Part shown: positions 7,057 to 15,640 of the stretch, piece after piece
How positions within the stretch are numbered: position 1 is the first letter of the stretch
How the letters are laid out: the number at the start of each line of letters is the position of its first letter
Assembly: GCA_004138175.2 (NCBI GenBank)
Contig: RYFE02000010.1
Location: 62,001 to 126,000 of the forward strand
Direction: 5' to 3'
From: Chloroflexales bacterium ZM16-3
GTDB lineage: Bacteria > Chloroflexota > Chloroflexia > Chloroflexales > Chloroflexaceae
DNA length: 64,000 bases
The notes under the pieces: model-generated
Seen by the model: the letters and a program-made list of their open reading frames with translations, nothing else
Database searches by the model: none
Told to the model about the DNA's origin: nothing
Translations under genes and position numbers: made by a program

Positions 7057-8697
7057 ATGATCTACACACCCTACGCCTGGCTGCCGCTCGCCAGCGCCAT
7101 ACTCCTCGCCTCCATCGCCGTCTACGCGGGCTACTATCGCCGTTTGGCAGCGTGCCGACCGTTCCGCGCGCTCATGTGGCTATCTTCCCTGTTCTCCCTG
7201 ATCTTTGCCCTCAACTTGGTCGTCGCCCCGCTCGGCCTGCGAGTGCTCCTGCTCCACCTGATCTACATCCCAGGCGCCTTCATCGCACCAGCCATCCTGA
7301 TCATGGTGGTCGAGCATACCGGTCACGCCGCCTGGATCACCCGCCGACGTCTGGGAGCCCTCCTGATCGTCCCTGTCGTCACCGTTATATTGACCCTGAC
7401 CCCGCCGCTCTACCCGCTGTTTCGCCATAGCCCCCAGATGATCGTCGATGGCTCGCTGAGCAATGTTGTGTTCAGCCGAGGCCCCTGGTACTGGATCTAC
7501 TACGGGTACGGAACCGTGCTCAGCATCTGCGCTCTGGCGATCCTCACTGTGTCCCTGCTGACCCACGCGCAGCGCCGACAGGAAATGTTGCTGCTCATCC
7601 TGGGCATCATCGTCCCCTTTCTTGCCGACATCCTCACAACACTACGCATTACGCCCCTGCCCGGCTATGCCTGGACACCGCTGCTGCTCGCCTGCACCGG
7701 CGTGATCTACGGCTGGGCGCTGCTGCGCGGCCAGATCTTCACCGTCGTCCCGATCGCCCGCGGTGCGGTGATGGATCATATCGAAGATCTGGTGATCGTG
7801 CTGAGCACCCAGGGGCAGATCGCCGACTTTAACAGCGCCGCGCAGGTCGTCTGCGGGATTCCCCCGCAGGCCATCGGCGCGTTGGTCGATGTGCTTCCAC
7901 CAGCATGGGCTGATCTGCTTCGGTGCCATGATCGCGAGCCCATGGGTAAGTCGGAGGTGACGGTCGGCCTCGGCGAGGAGCGGCACATCTATGATCTTGT
8001 TGTCTCGACGATCAATGATCGGCGCGGTAGGCCGGTAGGGCACCTCTTCATTCTGCACGATGTTACCGAGCGCAAGCGGGCCGAGGATGCACTGCGCGAG
8101 GCGAACCAGAGCCTCCAGGCACAGCTGGCCGAGATCCAGCAGCTCCAGATCCTGCTGCGCGAGCAGGCCACCCACGATGTGCTCACCGGCCTGTTCAACC
8201 GGCGCTACATGCAGGAGATCCTCGACCAGAGCCTGGCCCACGCCGCGCGCGAGCGATCCCCGCTCAGTGTGATGATGATCGACATCGACCACTTCAAAAA
8301 GCTCAATGACGCCTACGGGCACAAGGCCGGCGACATGATGCTCCAGGCCATGGGCGCGCTGCTGCGCGGCCAAACCCGGCAGATGGACACGGCCTGCCGC
8401 TACGGCGGCGAGGAGTTTGTGGTGATCATGTCCACCGCCACCCTTGACATGGCGATGGGCCGCGCCGATGAGCTGCGCCAGGCATTCGAGGAGATGCGCG
8501 TGGAGTACGACAGCCATGAGCTACAGGGGACGATCTCGGCCGGCGTGGCCACCTTCCCCAAGCACGGCGGCGACAGCGACACGCTGCTGCGCGCGGCCGA
8601 CCAGGCGCTCTATATGGCCAAGGCGACTGGGCGCAATCGGGTGTGCGCCGCCGACACAGCATTGGGGGCCGCGTCGAAGCTGCTCACGGCACCATGA
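7057..8697 (+). CDS. Membrane diguanylate cyclase (7TM - PAS - GGDEF)
   Basis: 546 residues. Residues ~1-220 are seven hydrophobic segments like the histidine-kinase N-terminal 7TM module. A PAS domain follows (~230-340), then a coiled coil (REANQSLQAQLAEIQQLQILL), then a GGDEF domain (~370-530) with the active motif YGGEEF. RQMD lies five residues before GGEEF, matching the RxxD inhibitory I-site, so product inhibition is expected. The enzyme would make cyclic di-GMP from two GTP in response to a membrane or ligand signal. No EAL domain is present. Confidence 0.93.
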   Translation: MIYTPYAWLPLASAILLASIAVYAGYYRRLAACRPFRALMWLSSLFSLIFALNLVVAPLGLRVLLLHLIYIPGAFIAPAILIMVVEHTGHAAWITRRRLGALLIVPVVTVILTLTPPLYPLFRHSPQMIVDGSLSNVVFSRGPWYWIYYGYGTVLSICALAILTVSLLTHAQRRQEMLLLILGIIVPFLADILTTLRITPLPGYAWTPLLLACTGVIYGWALLRGQIFTVVPIARGAVMDHIEDLVIVLSTQGQIADFNSAAQVVCGIPPQAIGALVDVLPPAWADLLRCHDREPMGKSEVTVGLGEERHIYDLVVSTINDRRGRPVGHLFILHDVTERKRAEDALREANQSLQAQLAEIQQLQILLREQATHDVLTGLFNRRYMQEILDQSLAHAARERSPLSVMMIDIDHFKKLNDAYGHKAGDMMLQAMGALLRGQTRQMDTACRYGGEEFVVIMSTATLDMAMGRADELRQAFEEMRVEYDSHELQGTISAGVATFPKHGGDSDTLLRAADQALYMAKATGRNRVCAADTALGAASKLLTAP

Positions 8698-8714
8698 GGC
8701 GAGCGTTGAGCGTT

Positions 8715-8890
8715 GGCAATACCGCAAACGTCACGTTGTCCGGCGGCGCCCGGCGGCTGAAGCCGCGGGCTCTTGTTCGACGAAGGCCGCCTGCGCAGCC
8801 TGCCTGAGGCCGCGCAGGCGGCCTTCGCAGAACCGTAGCCCGCCCGTTTACGGGCCGGGCACGCGCAGGGTGACAGGGTGACGTTTGCCC
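8715..8890. mobile_element. MITE-like palindromic element (degenerate copy)
   Basis: The left end GGCAATACCGCAAACGTCAC matches the terminal repeat of the elements at 57796 and 61810. The right end GTGACGTTTGCC is a partial inverted copy. The interior is a GC-rich palindrome (AAGGCCGCCTGCGCAG / CTGCGCAGGC type). No clear target duplication remains and no gene is present. Confidence 0.6.
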
Positions 8891-8896
8891 TAAGCC

Positions 8897-9091
8897 CTAC
8901 GAGCGATTCTCTTTCCGATCCTCGCGCCGACCGCGCCCGCCAGAGCTGTCGCGGCGCACCCGGCACTTCGGGCAGCGCGTCGGCTCGTTGAGGAACCCCT
9001 TGTCGGCGTAGAACTCCTGCTCCCCAGCGGTGAAGATGAAGGTCTCGCCGCAGGAGCGGCAGACCAGCGGCATGTCTTTGTAGAAGGGCAT
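8897..9091 (-). CDS. Small zinc-ribbon protein
   Basis: 64 residues from the ATG at 9091, preceded by GGAGG. Two CxxC pairs (CRSC and CPKC) about 27 residues apart form a predicted treble-clef or zinc-ribbon fold of the probable zinc-ribbon family (zf-trcl-like: CGETFIFTAGEQEFYADKGF). The C-terminal tail is basic (GGRGRREDRKENRS) and may bind nucleic acid. A longer frame to 10108 exists but only antisense to the kinase gene. Function is unknown. Confidence 0.85.
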   Translation of the reverse strand: MPFYKDMPLVCRSCGETFIFTAGEQEFYADKGFLNEPTRCPKCRVRRDSSGGRGRREDRKENRS

Positions 9092-9180
9092 AATCCTGGA
9101 CCTCCGGTGCCCACCCTGGGCGCATGGGTTGATACAGAGATAGTGTATCACGCAGCGAGCTGCGCTGCATCCCGCTATCA

Positions 9181-9209
9181 TTGACATGGCGAGAAGTGCG
9201 CTATACCCT
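9181..9209 (+). promoter_or_regulatory. Sigma-70-like promoter for the Ser/Thr kinase gene
   Basis: A perfect TTGACA at 9181-9186 is followed by a 17-bp spacer and TACCCT (a TATACC at shorter spacing is the alternative), about 85 bp upstream of the kinase ATG. Confidence 0.5.
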
Positions 9210-9292
9210 GATCCGCATCCAGTGGACACGAAGAAAGTATGTGACAGCTTCGCTGGCACATCTCCGCAACCCAATACAGGATCAGATGTCCT

Positions 9293-11341
9293 ATGCTTGA
9301 GCCAGGCACGCTCATCCACGCTCGCTACCGGATTGTCGGCCTGGTCGGCCAGGGCGCGATGGGTGCGGTCTACGAGGCGCTCGACCAGCGTATCGGCCAG
9401 CCGGTGGCGCTCAAGCAGACGCTCACCGCCGACCCGGTGGCAATGGGCGCGCTGGAGCGCGAGGCGCTGATCCTGGCCGGCCTGCGCCACCCGGCCTTGC
9501 CGACCGTCAGCGACACCTTTGCTGAGCAGGATGGCCAGTTTCTGGCGATGAGCTTCGTGCCGGGGCCGAACTTGGCCGAGATGCTGGAGCAGCGCGGGCG
9601 GGCCTTCGCCCCCGGCGAGGTGCTGGCCTGGGCCGACCAGATCCTCGACGCGCTGGCCTACCTGCATGGCCAGAGTCCGCCGGTGCTGCACCGTGATATC
9701 AAGCCGCAGAACCTCAAGCTCACCGCCGAGGGCAATGTGGTGCTGCTTGACTTCGGGCTGGCCCGTGGCGCGATCTTCCAGACCCGCCAGGCCGGTCAGC
9801 GCAGCGTGGTCGGCTACACCCTGCCGTACGCCCCGATCGAGCAGGTGCGCGGCCAGGACACCGATCCGCGCAGCGACCTGTTCGCGCTGGCCGGCACGCT
9901 CTACCACCTGCTCGGCGGCGCGCCGCCGCCCGACGCGCTGGAGCGCGCCGCCGCGCGCATTGCCGGCCATCCCGACCCGCTGCCACCCTTGCGCCAGCGC
10001 TGCCCCGAGCTGCCCGCCCCGGTGGCGGCGGCGATCAGGCGCTGCCTGAGCCTTGACCCAAGCGAGCGGATCACCGACGCCGCAGAGCTGCGCCAGGAGC
10101 TGCGGCAAACTGTGTTGCAGCCGATGCCTGCCGTGCTAGCCGCGCGGCCCGCGCCAAAGTCGGCGGGGCAGGCAAACAATGGGATCTTCCTGATCCTGAT
10201 CTCCCTGCTTGTGCTGTTCTGCGTAGGCCGGATCATTGTAATCCCGATCATTGCGGGCGTGATGCGCGTGCCGAGCCAAGCGATTGCACTGCCCACAAAC
10301 ACTCCGTCTCTCCCGCCCACCGCCTCACCTTTGCCGAGCCCAACCCCAGACTCGCTGATCCCAGGCGAGGCGATGACGGCGACAGCGCTGGAAAGCGGGC
10401 TGCTGCTGAATGTGCGCTGTTCGCACGGTGGGCAGCAATCCAGCATCGCATTCACCCCCGATGGACAGAGTCTCGTGATGGGCTGCACCGAGGGGCTGGA
10501 GATCATCCGCACCGCCGACGGGTCGATCAAGCAGTTCTCGGCCTACGACATTGGCGACCTGGTCATGAGCGCCGATGGGCAGACTCTCGCCGCAACCGTG
10601 GCGCAGGAAAAGATCCTGCTCTGGAGGCTCAGCGATGGCAAGCTGCTACGTAGTATCTCGGTTGACCTTCACAATAACTATGGCGCCATCGCCCTGTCGC
10701 CTGATGGCCAGAATCTCGCGGTCAACACGTATGGAGGCATGCGGCGATACCGTGTCGCCGATGGTAGTCTGATCGACACGATCGATAATCCAGATCCAGG
10801 CTCCGATCAGATCATGCAGGTGGCGTACTCGCCCAGCGGGAAATACCTCGCCGGCAGCTATGAGACCGGCATAATTCGGATCTGGGCACTTGAGGGCGAA
10901 CAGACTTCCCTGATACTCGAACACGCTGGGCCTGGCTACGCACTCCATATGATGCGGTCAGCCTTCAGCCCTGACGAAACCTACGTGATAGTCAGCGTTG
11001 GCTCTGGGCCGCTGACACAGCTGCGGATCAGCGATGGCGCGCTGCTGACATCCTACGGGGGTGATGCGCGCTACACGTATACACAGGCAGCTATCAGCCC
11101 GGACGGCGCGCTCCTGGCAGTTGGCGACAGCTTTGGCCGGGTCGAGATCTATGCGTTTCAAGATGGCGTCTTCTTGCGTGAGGTTCGCCCCAGCGGGTCG
11201 AGCTCGCAAGCCATACGGGGCATGGCCTTCGCCCCTGACAGGCGCAGCCTCGCGGTCGTGAACAGTGAAGGACTCCAGATCTGGGCGATCGGCCCGCAGG
11301 CGCTACTCCGCCACGCGCCAGAGCGCCAGCCCCAGGAATAG
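9293..11341 (+). CDS. Ser/Thr protein kinase with transmembrane segment and C-terminal beta-propeller
   Basis: 682 residues. The Hanks-type kinase domain (~10-275) has the P-loop GLVGQGAMGAVYE, the Lys in VALKQT, the catalytic loop LHRDIKPQN and the metal motif LLDFGLA. One transmembrane helix (~300-325) is followed by a Pro/Thr-rich linker. The C-terminal ~300 residues contain WD40/YVTN-like repeats with recurring phrases such as IAFTPDGQSLVMG, ALSPDGQNLAV and AISPDGALLAVG. This fits a PknB-like receptor kinase with an extracytoplasmic propeller. The 3' end overlaps the convergent O-antigen ligase gene by 39 bp. Confidence 0.92.
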   Translation: MLEPGTLIHARYRIVGLVGQGAMGAVYEALDQRIGQPVALKQTLTADPVAMGALEREALILAGLRHPALPTVSDTFAEQDGQFLAMSFVPGPNLAEMLEQRGRAFAPGEVLAWADQILDALAYLHGQSPPVLHRDIKPQNLKLTAEGNVVLLDFGLARGAIFQTRQAGQRSVVGYTLPYAPIEQVRGQDTDPRSDLFALAGTLYHLLGGAPPPDALERAAARIAGHPDPLPPLRQRCPELPAPVAAAIRRCLSLDPSERITDAAELRQELRQTVLQPMPAVLAARPAPKSAGQANNGIFLILISLLVLFCVGRIIVIPIIAGVMRVPSQAIALPTNTPSLPPTASPLPSPTPDSLIPGEAMTATALESGLLLNVRCSHGGQQSSIAFTPDGQSLVMGCTEGLEIIRTADGSIKQFSAYDIGDLVMSADGQTLAATVAQEKILLWRLSDGKLLRSISVDLHNNYGAIALSPDGQNLAVNTYGGMRRYRVADGSLIDTIDNPDPGSDQIMQVAYSPSGKYLAGSYETGIIRIWALEGEQTSLILEHAGPGYALHMMRSAFSPDETYVIVSVGSGPLTQLRISDGALLTSYGGDARYTYTQAAISPDGALLAVGDSFGRVEIYAFQDGVFLREVRPSGSSSQAIRGMAFAPDRRSLAVVNSEGLQIWAIGPQALLRHAPERQPQE

Positions 11342-12586
11342 CCAGAAGGCGAAGGCCAGGTCGGGCCAGAAGTAGAACGAGTCGACCAGCCCGTGTACCA
11401 GCGCCCCAGTCATCGCCGCCAGCGCGCCGACATACACGGCCCGCATGGGCGATGGCTGGCCCGCCCTGGCGATCATGCGTCGGTAGAAGATGACCAGCAG
11501 CCAGCCGAAGGCGATCAGCCCTAGCGGCCCCATGCGCAGGGCGATATCGAGGAGCAGGTTGTGCGGGTGGGCCGTGTTGATCTCGTTCGTCCCGGCCAGC
11601 GCCGGGTCGATGTACTGCGGGTAGAGTCGACCGAACTGGTCAAGCCCCACCCCCAGCGGGTGATCGCGCAGCATAGCCAGCGCCGAGGCCCAGGTCTGCA
11701 CACGTATGCCGCTGCTGGCCCCCAGCAGGTTGAAGCGCTCGACATTCATCGCCAGCATGGCCATCCCGCCGAGGATCACCACTCCGGCGATTATCAAAAG
11801 AGCTAATCTGCCTCCCCGTATCCTACGCCCAACTCCCGACTCCCGACTCCCGACTCCCGACTCCCGACTCCTGACTCCTGACTCCCGACTCCTGACTCCT
11901 GACTCCCGACTCCCAACCCCCAACATCAAGACCACCCCCGCCGCCGCCGCGCCCAGGTAGGCCCCGCGCGAGAAGGAGACCAGCAGCCCGCCCAGGCAGA
12001 GCAGCGTCACCAGCAGCGTCGGCCAGGAGCGCCGCAGCCGCGCCGCGCCGCCCGGCCCCTGCCAGAAGGCCACGTGGGCCATAGCCGCCGCCACCGGCCA
12101 GGCCCGGCCCATCGCCAGCCCCAGGTTGTTCGGGTGGCCGTAGAGCCCGGTCGCCCGGCGCACCCCCTCCACCCCGATCACATCCTCGCTGAAGCCAACC
12201 TTGATGCCGATCAGCGGGGCCATGTTCAGCCCAAGCAGCTGGAGCACGCCCACCAGCCCGCCCAGCGCGCCGCCGGCCAGCCAGAAGCCGACGATCAGCC
12301 GCCAGTAGCCCGGCCCGCGCCGCCGCGCGTAGTACAGCAGCAGCCCACAGAAGACCAGCGGCTCGACGATCAGCCAGCGCAGCTCGCGCAGGGCCGGGCC
12401 GCGCTCGCCGGCGATCAGGAAGCCCCACAGGCCGGCGAGGGCGAAGAGTACGTAGGGGATGGGAGATAGGGGTTGGGGGTTGGGCTTCTGCCCCTTGGCG
12501 ATCCTGCCCGTTATTGATTGCTTGTCGCGCCTGAGCCAACCCCCAACCCCCAGCCCCCAACCCCCAACCCCCAACCCCCAGCCCCT
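11303..12586 (-). CDS. O-antigen ligase-like membrane protein, C-terminal part (frameshifted from 12511-14613)
   Basis: The frame encodes many transmembrane helices and Wzy/O-antigen-ligase features: GHPNNLGLAMG, LVSFSRGAYLG, HPLGVGLDQFG, and NTAHPHNLLLDIALRMG. The frame is open up to 13009, but above about 12590 it is only a shadow of the other frame. The matching N-terminal helices lie in the frame of the 12511-14613 gene, so one protein is split at the heptamer array 12538-12586. The interior encodes a repeat insert (GVGSRESGVRSRESGV) from a second heptamer array. These enzymes polymerise or ligate surface glycans at the membrane. No good start codon exists at the new 5' end. Confidence 0.75.
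   Translation of the reverse strand, partial: RGWGLGVGGWGLGVGGWLRRDKQSITGRIAKGQKPNPQPLSPIPYVLFALAGLWGFLIAGERGPALRELRWLIVEPLVFCGLLLYYARRRGPGYWRLIVGFWLAGGALGGLVGVLQLLGLNMAPLIGIKVGFSEDVIGVEGVRRATGLYGHPNNLGLAMGRAWPVAAAMAHVAFWQGPGGAARLRRSWPTLLVTLLCLGGLLVSFSRGAYLGAAAAGVVLMLGVGSRESGVRSRESGVRSRESGVGSRESGVGRRIRGGRLALLIIAGVVILGGMAMLAMNVERFNLLGASSGIRVQTWASALAMLRDHPLGVGLDQFGRLYPQYIDPALAGTNEINTAHPHNLLLDIALRMGPLGLIAFGWLLVIFYRRMIARAGQPSPMRAVYVGALAAMTGALVHGLVDSFYFWPDLAFAFWLFLGLALWRVAE
11832..11922. repeat. Thirteen ACTCCCG heptamers inside the O-antigen ligase gene
   Basis: Thirteen contiguous 7-bp units (ACTCCCG with ACTCCTG variants, ending ACTCCCA and ACCCCCA) are translated in frame as a Gly/Ser/Arg/Glu/Val stretch between two transmembrane helices. 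Confidence 0.95.
12463..12586. repeat. Inverted AACCCCC/GGGGTTG heptamer arrays at the frameshift site
   Basis: Seven exact heptamers (AACCCCC, two as AGCCCCC/AGCCCCT) fill 12538-12586. Two inverted units (GGGTTGG type) lie at 12469-12484. The reading frame of the glycosidase/ligase protein changes across this array. Confidence 0.95.
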
Positions 12587-14613
12587 ATCAGCAGCACCAC
12601 CTCGTGCAGCGGCAGATAGATCCCCGTGTCGCGGATGCCGAAGCGGGCGTCGAAGAGGCCCTTGGGCATAAAGTAGAGCGCCACCGTGAGCGGCACATAG
12701 GCCAGGGCCAGGTCGGGCCGCCAGAGCGCCAGCGGCGTGAAGATCGCCAGCCCCAGGGCGGTCAGCGGCAGCTGCGCCGAGGCCCGGTAGGCGATCAGCA
12801 GGCCGATGCCCATGGCGATCAGGATGAAGATATCCTGTTTCGCGCCCCCCCTCTCCCGCCGCAGCGGGAGAGGGGGATGGGGGGTGAGGGCCTTCCCTTG
12901 CGTCCGCAGGCCGTCGATCATCCTGAACAGCCCACCCATAACCGCCGCGCCGCTCGCCGCGATGGCGGCCAGCAGCAGCAGCGGGCCGTAGTCCCACAGC
13001 CAGCCCCATGGCCGCGCCCGATCAACCATAAACCAGTCGGGTGCCGGGTCGCCGCGCAGCTCCAGGGTGTGCTCGCCCTCGGCCAGCCAGGCCGAGCGAA
13101 GGGATTGCCTGCCATCGATCTGCTCAGCGCTGAGCGCCGCTGGCTGGCTGTCGATGGTCGCCTCAACCGCCCCGCCCAGCCCGCCGGCGAGCGTGACCCG
13201 CGCGCCGCTGAAGCGCACCCGCCAGCCGTCGGCGGTTCGCTCGACGGCGGGGTGCTCCCAGCTGTGCGCGCCGACCCCGGCCACCGCCGGGCGGGCCAGG
13301 TACTCCTGCAAGATCTGGTACGAGGCCAGCGGCTGCCAGTCGCGGCTCACCAGGGCGAAGTAGGGCGTCGGGTCAGCCGGGTCGGGATCGGCGTAGCCGC
13401 CGTAGCGCAGCATCCACACGTTCATCGCCCCCATCCACGGCCACTCCTGGCGCGCCCGCTCGATCTGGCCCACCAGGTAGTCGCCCTTCTGCTGCTCCGT
13501 CACCGGCTGGCCCCAGGTCATCCGCCGCTCGGCCGGGATGCTCTCCGGGGCGCTGTTCCAGCCGAACTCCGTCACCCACACCGGCGTGCCCGCGTCGCCG
13601 TTGCGCTCCATCACCTCGCGCAGCAGCACCACCCGGCTCACATCGTTGCGCGTGTCGATGGGCTGGCTCCAGCTCCAGTTGCCGCGCCCGCGCAGGAAGA
13701 TGTAGCGGTGCTCGTCGGGCGGCTGGCCCAGGCCGTAGCTCTGAGCCGACATAATATCGAAGGAGGCCGCCCCGCCGGCCGCGTAGACCCGGTCGAGGTA
13801 CTCTAGCTCGGTCATCGGGGCGAACGAGTTGAGGCCGTCGGTGGGGGCCAGCCCTGGGAAGAGGATCACCACGTCGGGGCTGGCGGCGCGGGCGGCCTCG
13901 GCCCCGGCGCGCAGCAGGTTTGCGAACTCCTCGGGGCGCGGCTCCTGCCAGTTCCACTCGCCCTTCAGGTTCGGCTCGTTCCAGAGCTGGAAGAATCGCA
14001 CCCGCTGGTGATCCGGCGCGTCATCCACGCCGTCGCCGTCGTAGCGCTCCACGACAGCCCGCACAAAGTGCGCGTAGTCCGCGTAGTCGTCGGGCGGGCC
14101 GGTCGAGTTGCCGTCGAGCAGCAGCCCGGCCTGGAACTCCGGCGAGGCCAGCGCAAGCGGGCGCGCCCAGCCCGGCGGGCGCTCCAGGCGCATAATCAGC
14201 TCGACCCCGGCGGCGTTGGCGGCGGCCACGATCCGGTCGTACTTGGCCCATGCCGAGACGGCGCCCACCGCCGCCAGATTCCGCCGATCCTCAAAGTCGC
14301 CCCTGGCGTGGATCTCGATATCCTCCCAGGGTGCCTGCACGCGTGCGTAGCGCGCCCCGAGCGCGTGGGCCAGGGCGAAGCTGCGCTCCACGGCGGCAGG
14401 GTCGGGCTCAAACTGGATATTATAGAGGTTAACCCCCACGGCGGGGCCGTCGCTAAAGGGGATGGGCGGGCCGGCGGCGCTGAAGGTCACGCCCCGGTTG
14501 ACCGCATTGTCCAGCCAGACCGTCGCCGCCAGGGCGGCGAGCAGGGCAAGCAGAAGGGGCACAGCCAGAGCTGCGCCCAGGCGCGGGCGGCGTGATGCGG
14601 GCGGGGCATTCAT
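12511..14613 (-). CDS. Membrane-anchored glycosidase-like domain fused to N-terminal part of O-antigen ligase
   Basis: 700 residues. An N-terminal transmembrane helix (~15-35) is followed by a TIM-barrel glycoside-hydrolase-like domain (~55-430) with FFQLWNEPNLKGEW (putative acid Glu) and VWVTEFGWNSAPE (putative nucleophile Glu), resembling GH39/GH5-type cellulase families. A jelly-roll-like segment and a transmembrane helix follow. Helices ILIAMGIGLLIAYRAS and LALAYVPLTVALYFMPKGLF are typical O-antigen ligase N-termini. The frame then runs into the heptamer array and stops at TAA. Adding one heptamer would restore fusion with the 11303-12586 part. A repeat insert encodes the linker LTPHPPLPLRRERGGAK. 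Confidence 0.8.
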   Translation of the reverse strand: MNAPPASRRPRLGAALAVPLLLALLAALAATVWLDNAVNRGVTFSAAGPPIPFSDGPAVGVNLYNIQFEPDPAAVERSFALAHALGARYARVQAPWEDIEIHARGDFEDRRNLAAVGAVSAWAKYDRIVAAANAAGVELIMRLERPPGWARPLALASPEFQAGLLLDGNSTGPPDDYADYAHFVRAVVERYDGDGVDDAPDHQRVRFFQLWNEPNLKGEWNWQEPRPEEFANLLRAGAEAARAASPDVVILFPGLAPTDGLNSFAPMTELEYLDRVYAAGGAASFDIMSAQSYGLGQPPDEHRYIFLRGRGNWSWSQPIDTRNDVSRVVLLREVMERNGDAGTPVWVTEFGWNSAPESIPAERRMTWGQPVTEQQKGDYLVGQIERARQEWPWMGAMNVWMLRYGGYADPDPADPTPYFALVSRDWQPLASYQILQEYLARPAVAGVGAHSWEHPAVERTADGWRVRFSGARVTLAGGLGGAVEATIDSQPAALSAEQIDGRQSLRSAWLAEGEHTLELRGDPAPDWFMVDRARPWGWLWDYGPLLLLAAIAASGAAVMGGLFRMIDGLRTQGKALTPHPPLPLRRERGGAKQDIFILIAMGIGLLIAYRASAQLPLTALGLAIFTPLALWRPDLALAYVPLTVALYFMPKGLFDARFGIRDTGIYLPLHEVVLLIGAGGWGLGVGGWGLGVGSGATSNQ

Positions 14614-14673
14614 CGCGGCGGAGTATAGCCCCCGCCCGTGCGGCTGTCAACAATAGTGCAGATTGGGCGCTGC

Positions 14674-14697
14674 AATCTGCAATCTGCAATCTGCAAT
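14674..14697. repeat. CAATCTG heptamer array
   Basis: Three to four tandem CAATCTG units lie in the intergenic space between the divergent glycosidase and SDR genes. The same unit recurs at 15557-15624 and 37678-37707. Confidence 0.85.
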
Positions 14698-14812
14698 CCA
14701 AAACCATCCGTCGTCAAATCTCCTATAAGATGTGTCTTGCGACACTTGCGGCGGCCTGTGGGAGTGAGTACGCTGTAGAGAGTACCCTGTATGTACGCTA
14801 GAGGAACTACGC

Positions 14813-15553
14813 GTGTCTTCTGAGCCATCCCGGCAGCTTGCCCTCATCACCGGCGCGTCGCGCGGCATCGGCGCGGCCGTCGCCCGCATGCTCGCCGAGC
14901 GCGGCGCGGATGTGGCGATTAACTACCGCAGCAAGGGCCCGCGGGCCGAGTCGGTGGCCGCCCAGGTGCAGGCCGCCGGACGGCGCGCAATCCTCGCCCA
15001 GGCCGACCTCACCAGCCCCGCAGACCTCCAGGCGATGGCGCAGATGATCGCCGACTCCGCAGGAGCCTTGCATATCCTCATCCTTAACGCGAGCGGTGGC
15101 TTGGAGAAAGATAAGCCCGCCGACTATGCGCTTCAGATCAACCGCGATGCCCAGCTGCGCACCCTCGACGCCATGCTCCCACTGATGCCCCCCGACGGCC
15201 GGGTGGTGTTTGTCACCAGCCACTGGGCACACTTCTACGGCCAGAAGCCGGTCATCGCCCCCTACGAGATTATCGCCAGCACCAAACGCGCCGGCGAGGA
15301 CGCCCTGCGCGCGCGCATCCCCGATCTGGAGGCGCGCGGCCTGGGCCTGATCGTCGTCAGCGGCGATGTGATTGAGGGCACAATCACCCCGCGCCTGATC
15401 GAGCGCGACCTTCCCGGCATGGTCGATGCCCGCCGCGCGCTGGCCGGCGGCAGCCTGCCGACGGTCGATGAGTTTGCTATGGTGATCGTCGAGGCCGCCC
15501 TCGGCCCGCCCCTGCCCAGCGGCCACACGATCTTTGTTGGCTCGACCGACTAA
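14813..15553 (+). CDS. SDR-family oxidoreductase with atypical active site
   Basis: 246 residues from a GTG with GAGGAAC upstream. The NAD(P)-binding Rossmann motif TGASRGIG (residues ~14-21) and NASGG (~95) are clear. The catalytic serine can be placed in FVTSHWAHF. The usual YxxxK is not seen: the Lys in ASTKRAGEDALR has Ile four residues before it, and the nearest Tyr (PYEIIASTK) is seven residues before. It may be a divergent reductase or a non-catalytic binder. It is followed by an NPD-like enzyme and accD/accA, so a role in fatty-acid metabolism is inferred. Confidence 0.82.
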   Translation: MSSEPSRQLALITGASRGIGAAVARMLAERGADVAINYRSKGPRAESVAAQVQAAGRRAILAQADLTSPADLQAMAQMIADSAGALHILILNASGGLEKDKPADYALQINRDAQLRTLDAMLPLMPPDGRVVFVTSHWAHFYGQKPVIAPYEIIASTKRAGEDALRARIPDLEARGLGLIVVSGDVIEGTITPRLIERDLPGMVDARRALAGGSLPTVDEFAMVIVEAALGPPLPSGHTIFVGSTD

Positions 15554-15556
15554 TCG

Positions 15557-15624
15557 GATTGCAGATTGCAGATTGCAGATTTGGCAATACTGCAATCTGC
15601 AATCTGCAATCTACAATCTGCAAT
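15557..15624. repeat. Inverted ATTGCAG / CAATCTG heptamer arrays
   Basis: Three ATTGCAG units start three bases after the SDR stop codon. After a short spacer (TTTGGCAATA) come about four inverted units, so the RNA can fold into a long hairpin directly before the ribosome-binding site of the next gene. Confidence 0.9.
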
Positions 15625-15640
15625 ATTTCAGGAGGAAGCT

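Noticed and set aside
8897-10108. 403-residue extended version of the zinc-ribbon gene
   Set aside because: The extension is antisense to the kinase gene; a strong GGAGG site marks the internal ATG at 9091.
11832-11922. CRISPR array
   Set aside because: Units are only 7 bp and contiguous, without spacers.
12538-12586. Telomere-like repeat
   Set aside because: GGGGTTG units resemble telomeric DNA but lie inside a gene in a bacterial chromosome and in many other short arrays.
12604-13806. 400-codon plus-strand frame
   Set aside because: It is antisense to the glycosidase/ligase gene, whose family motifs are clear on the minus strand.
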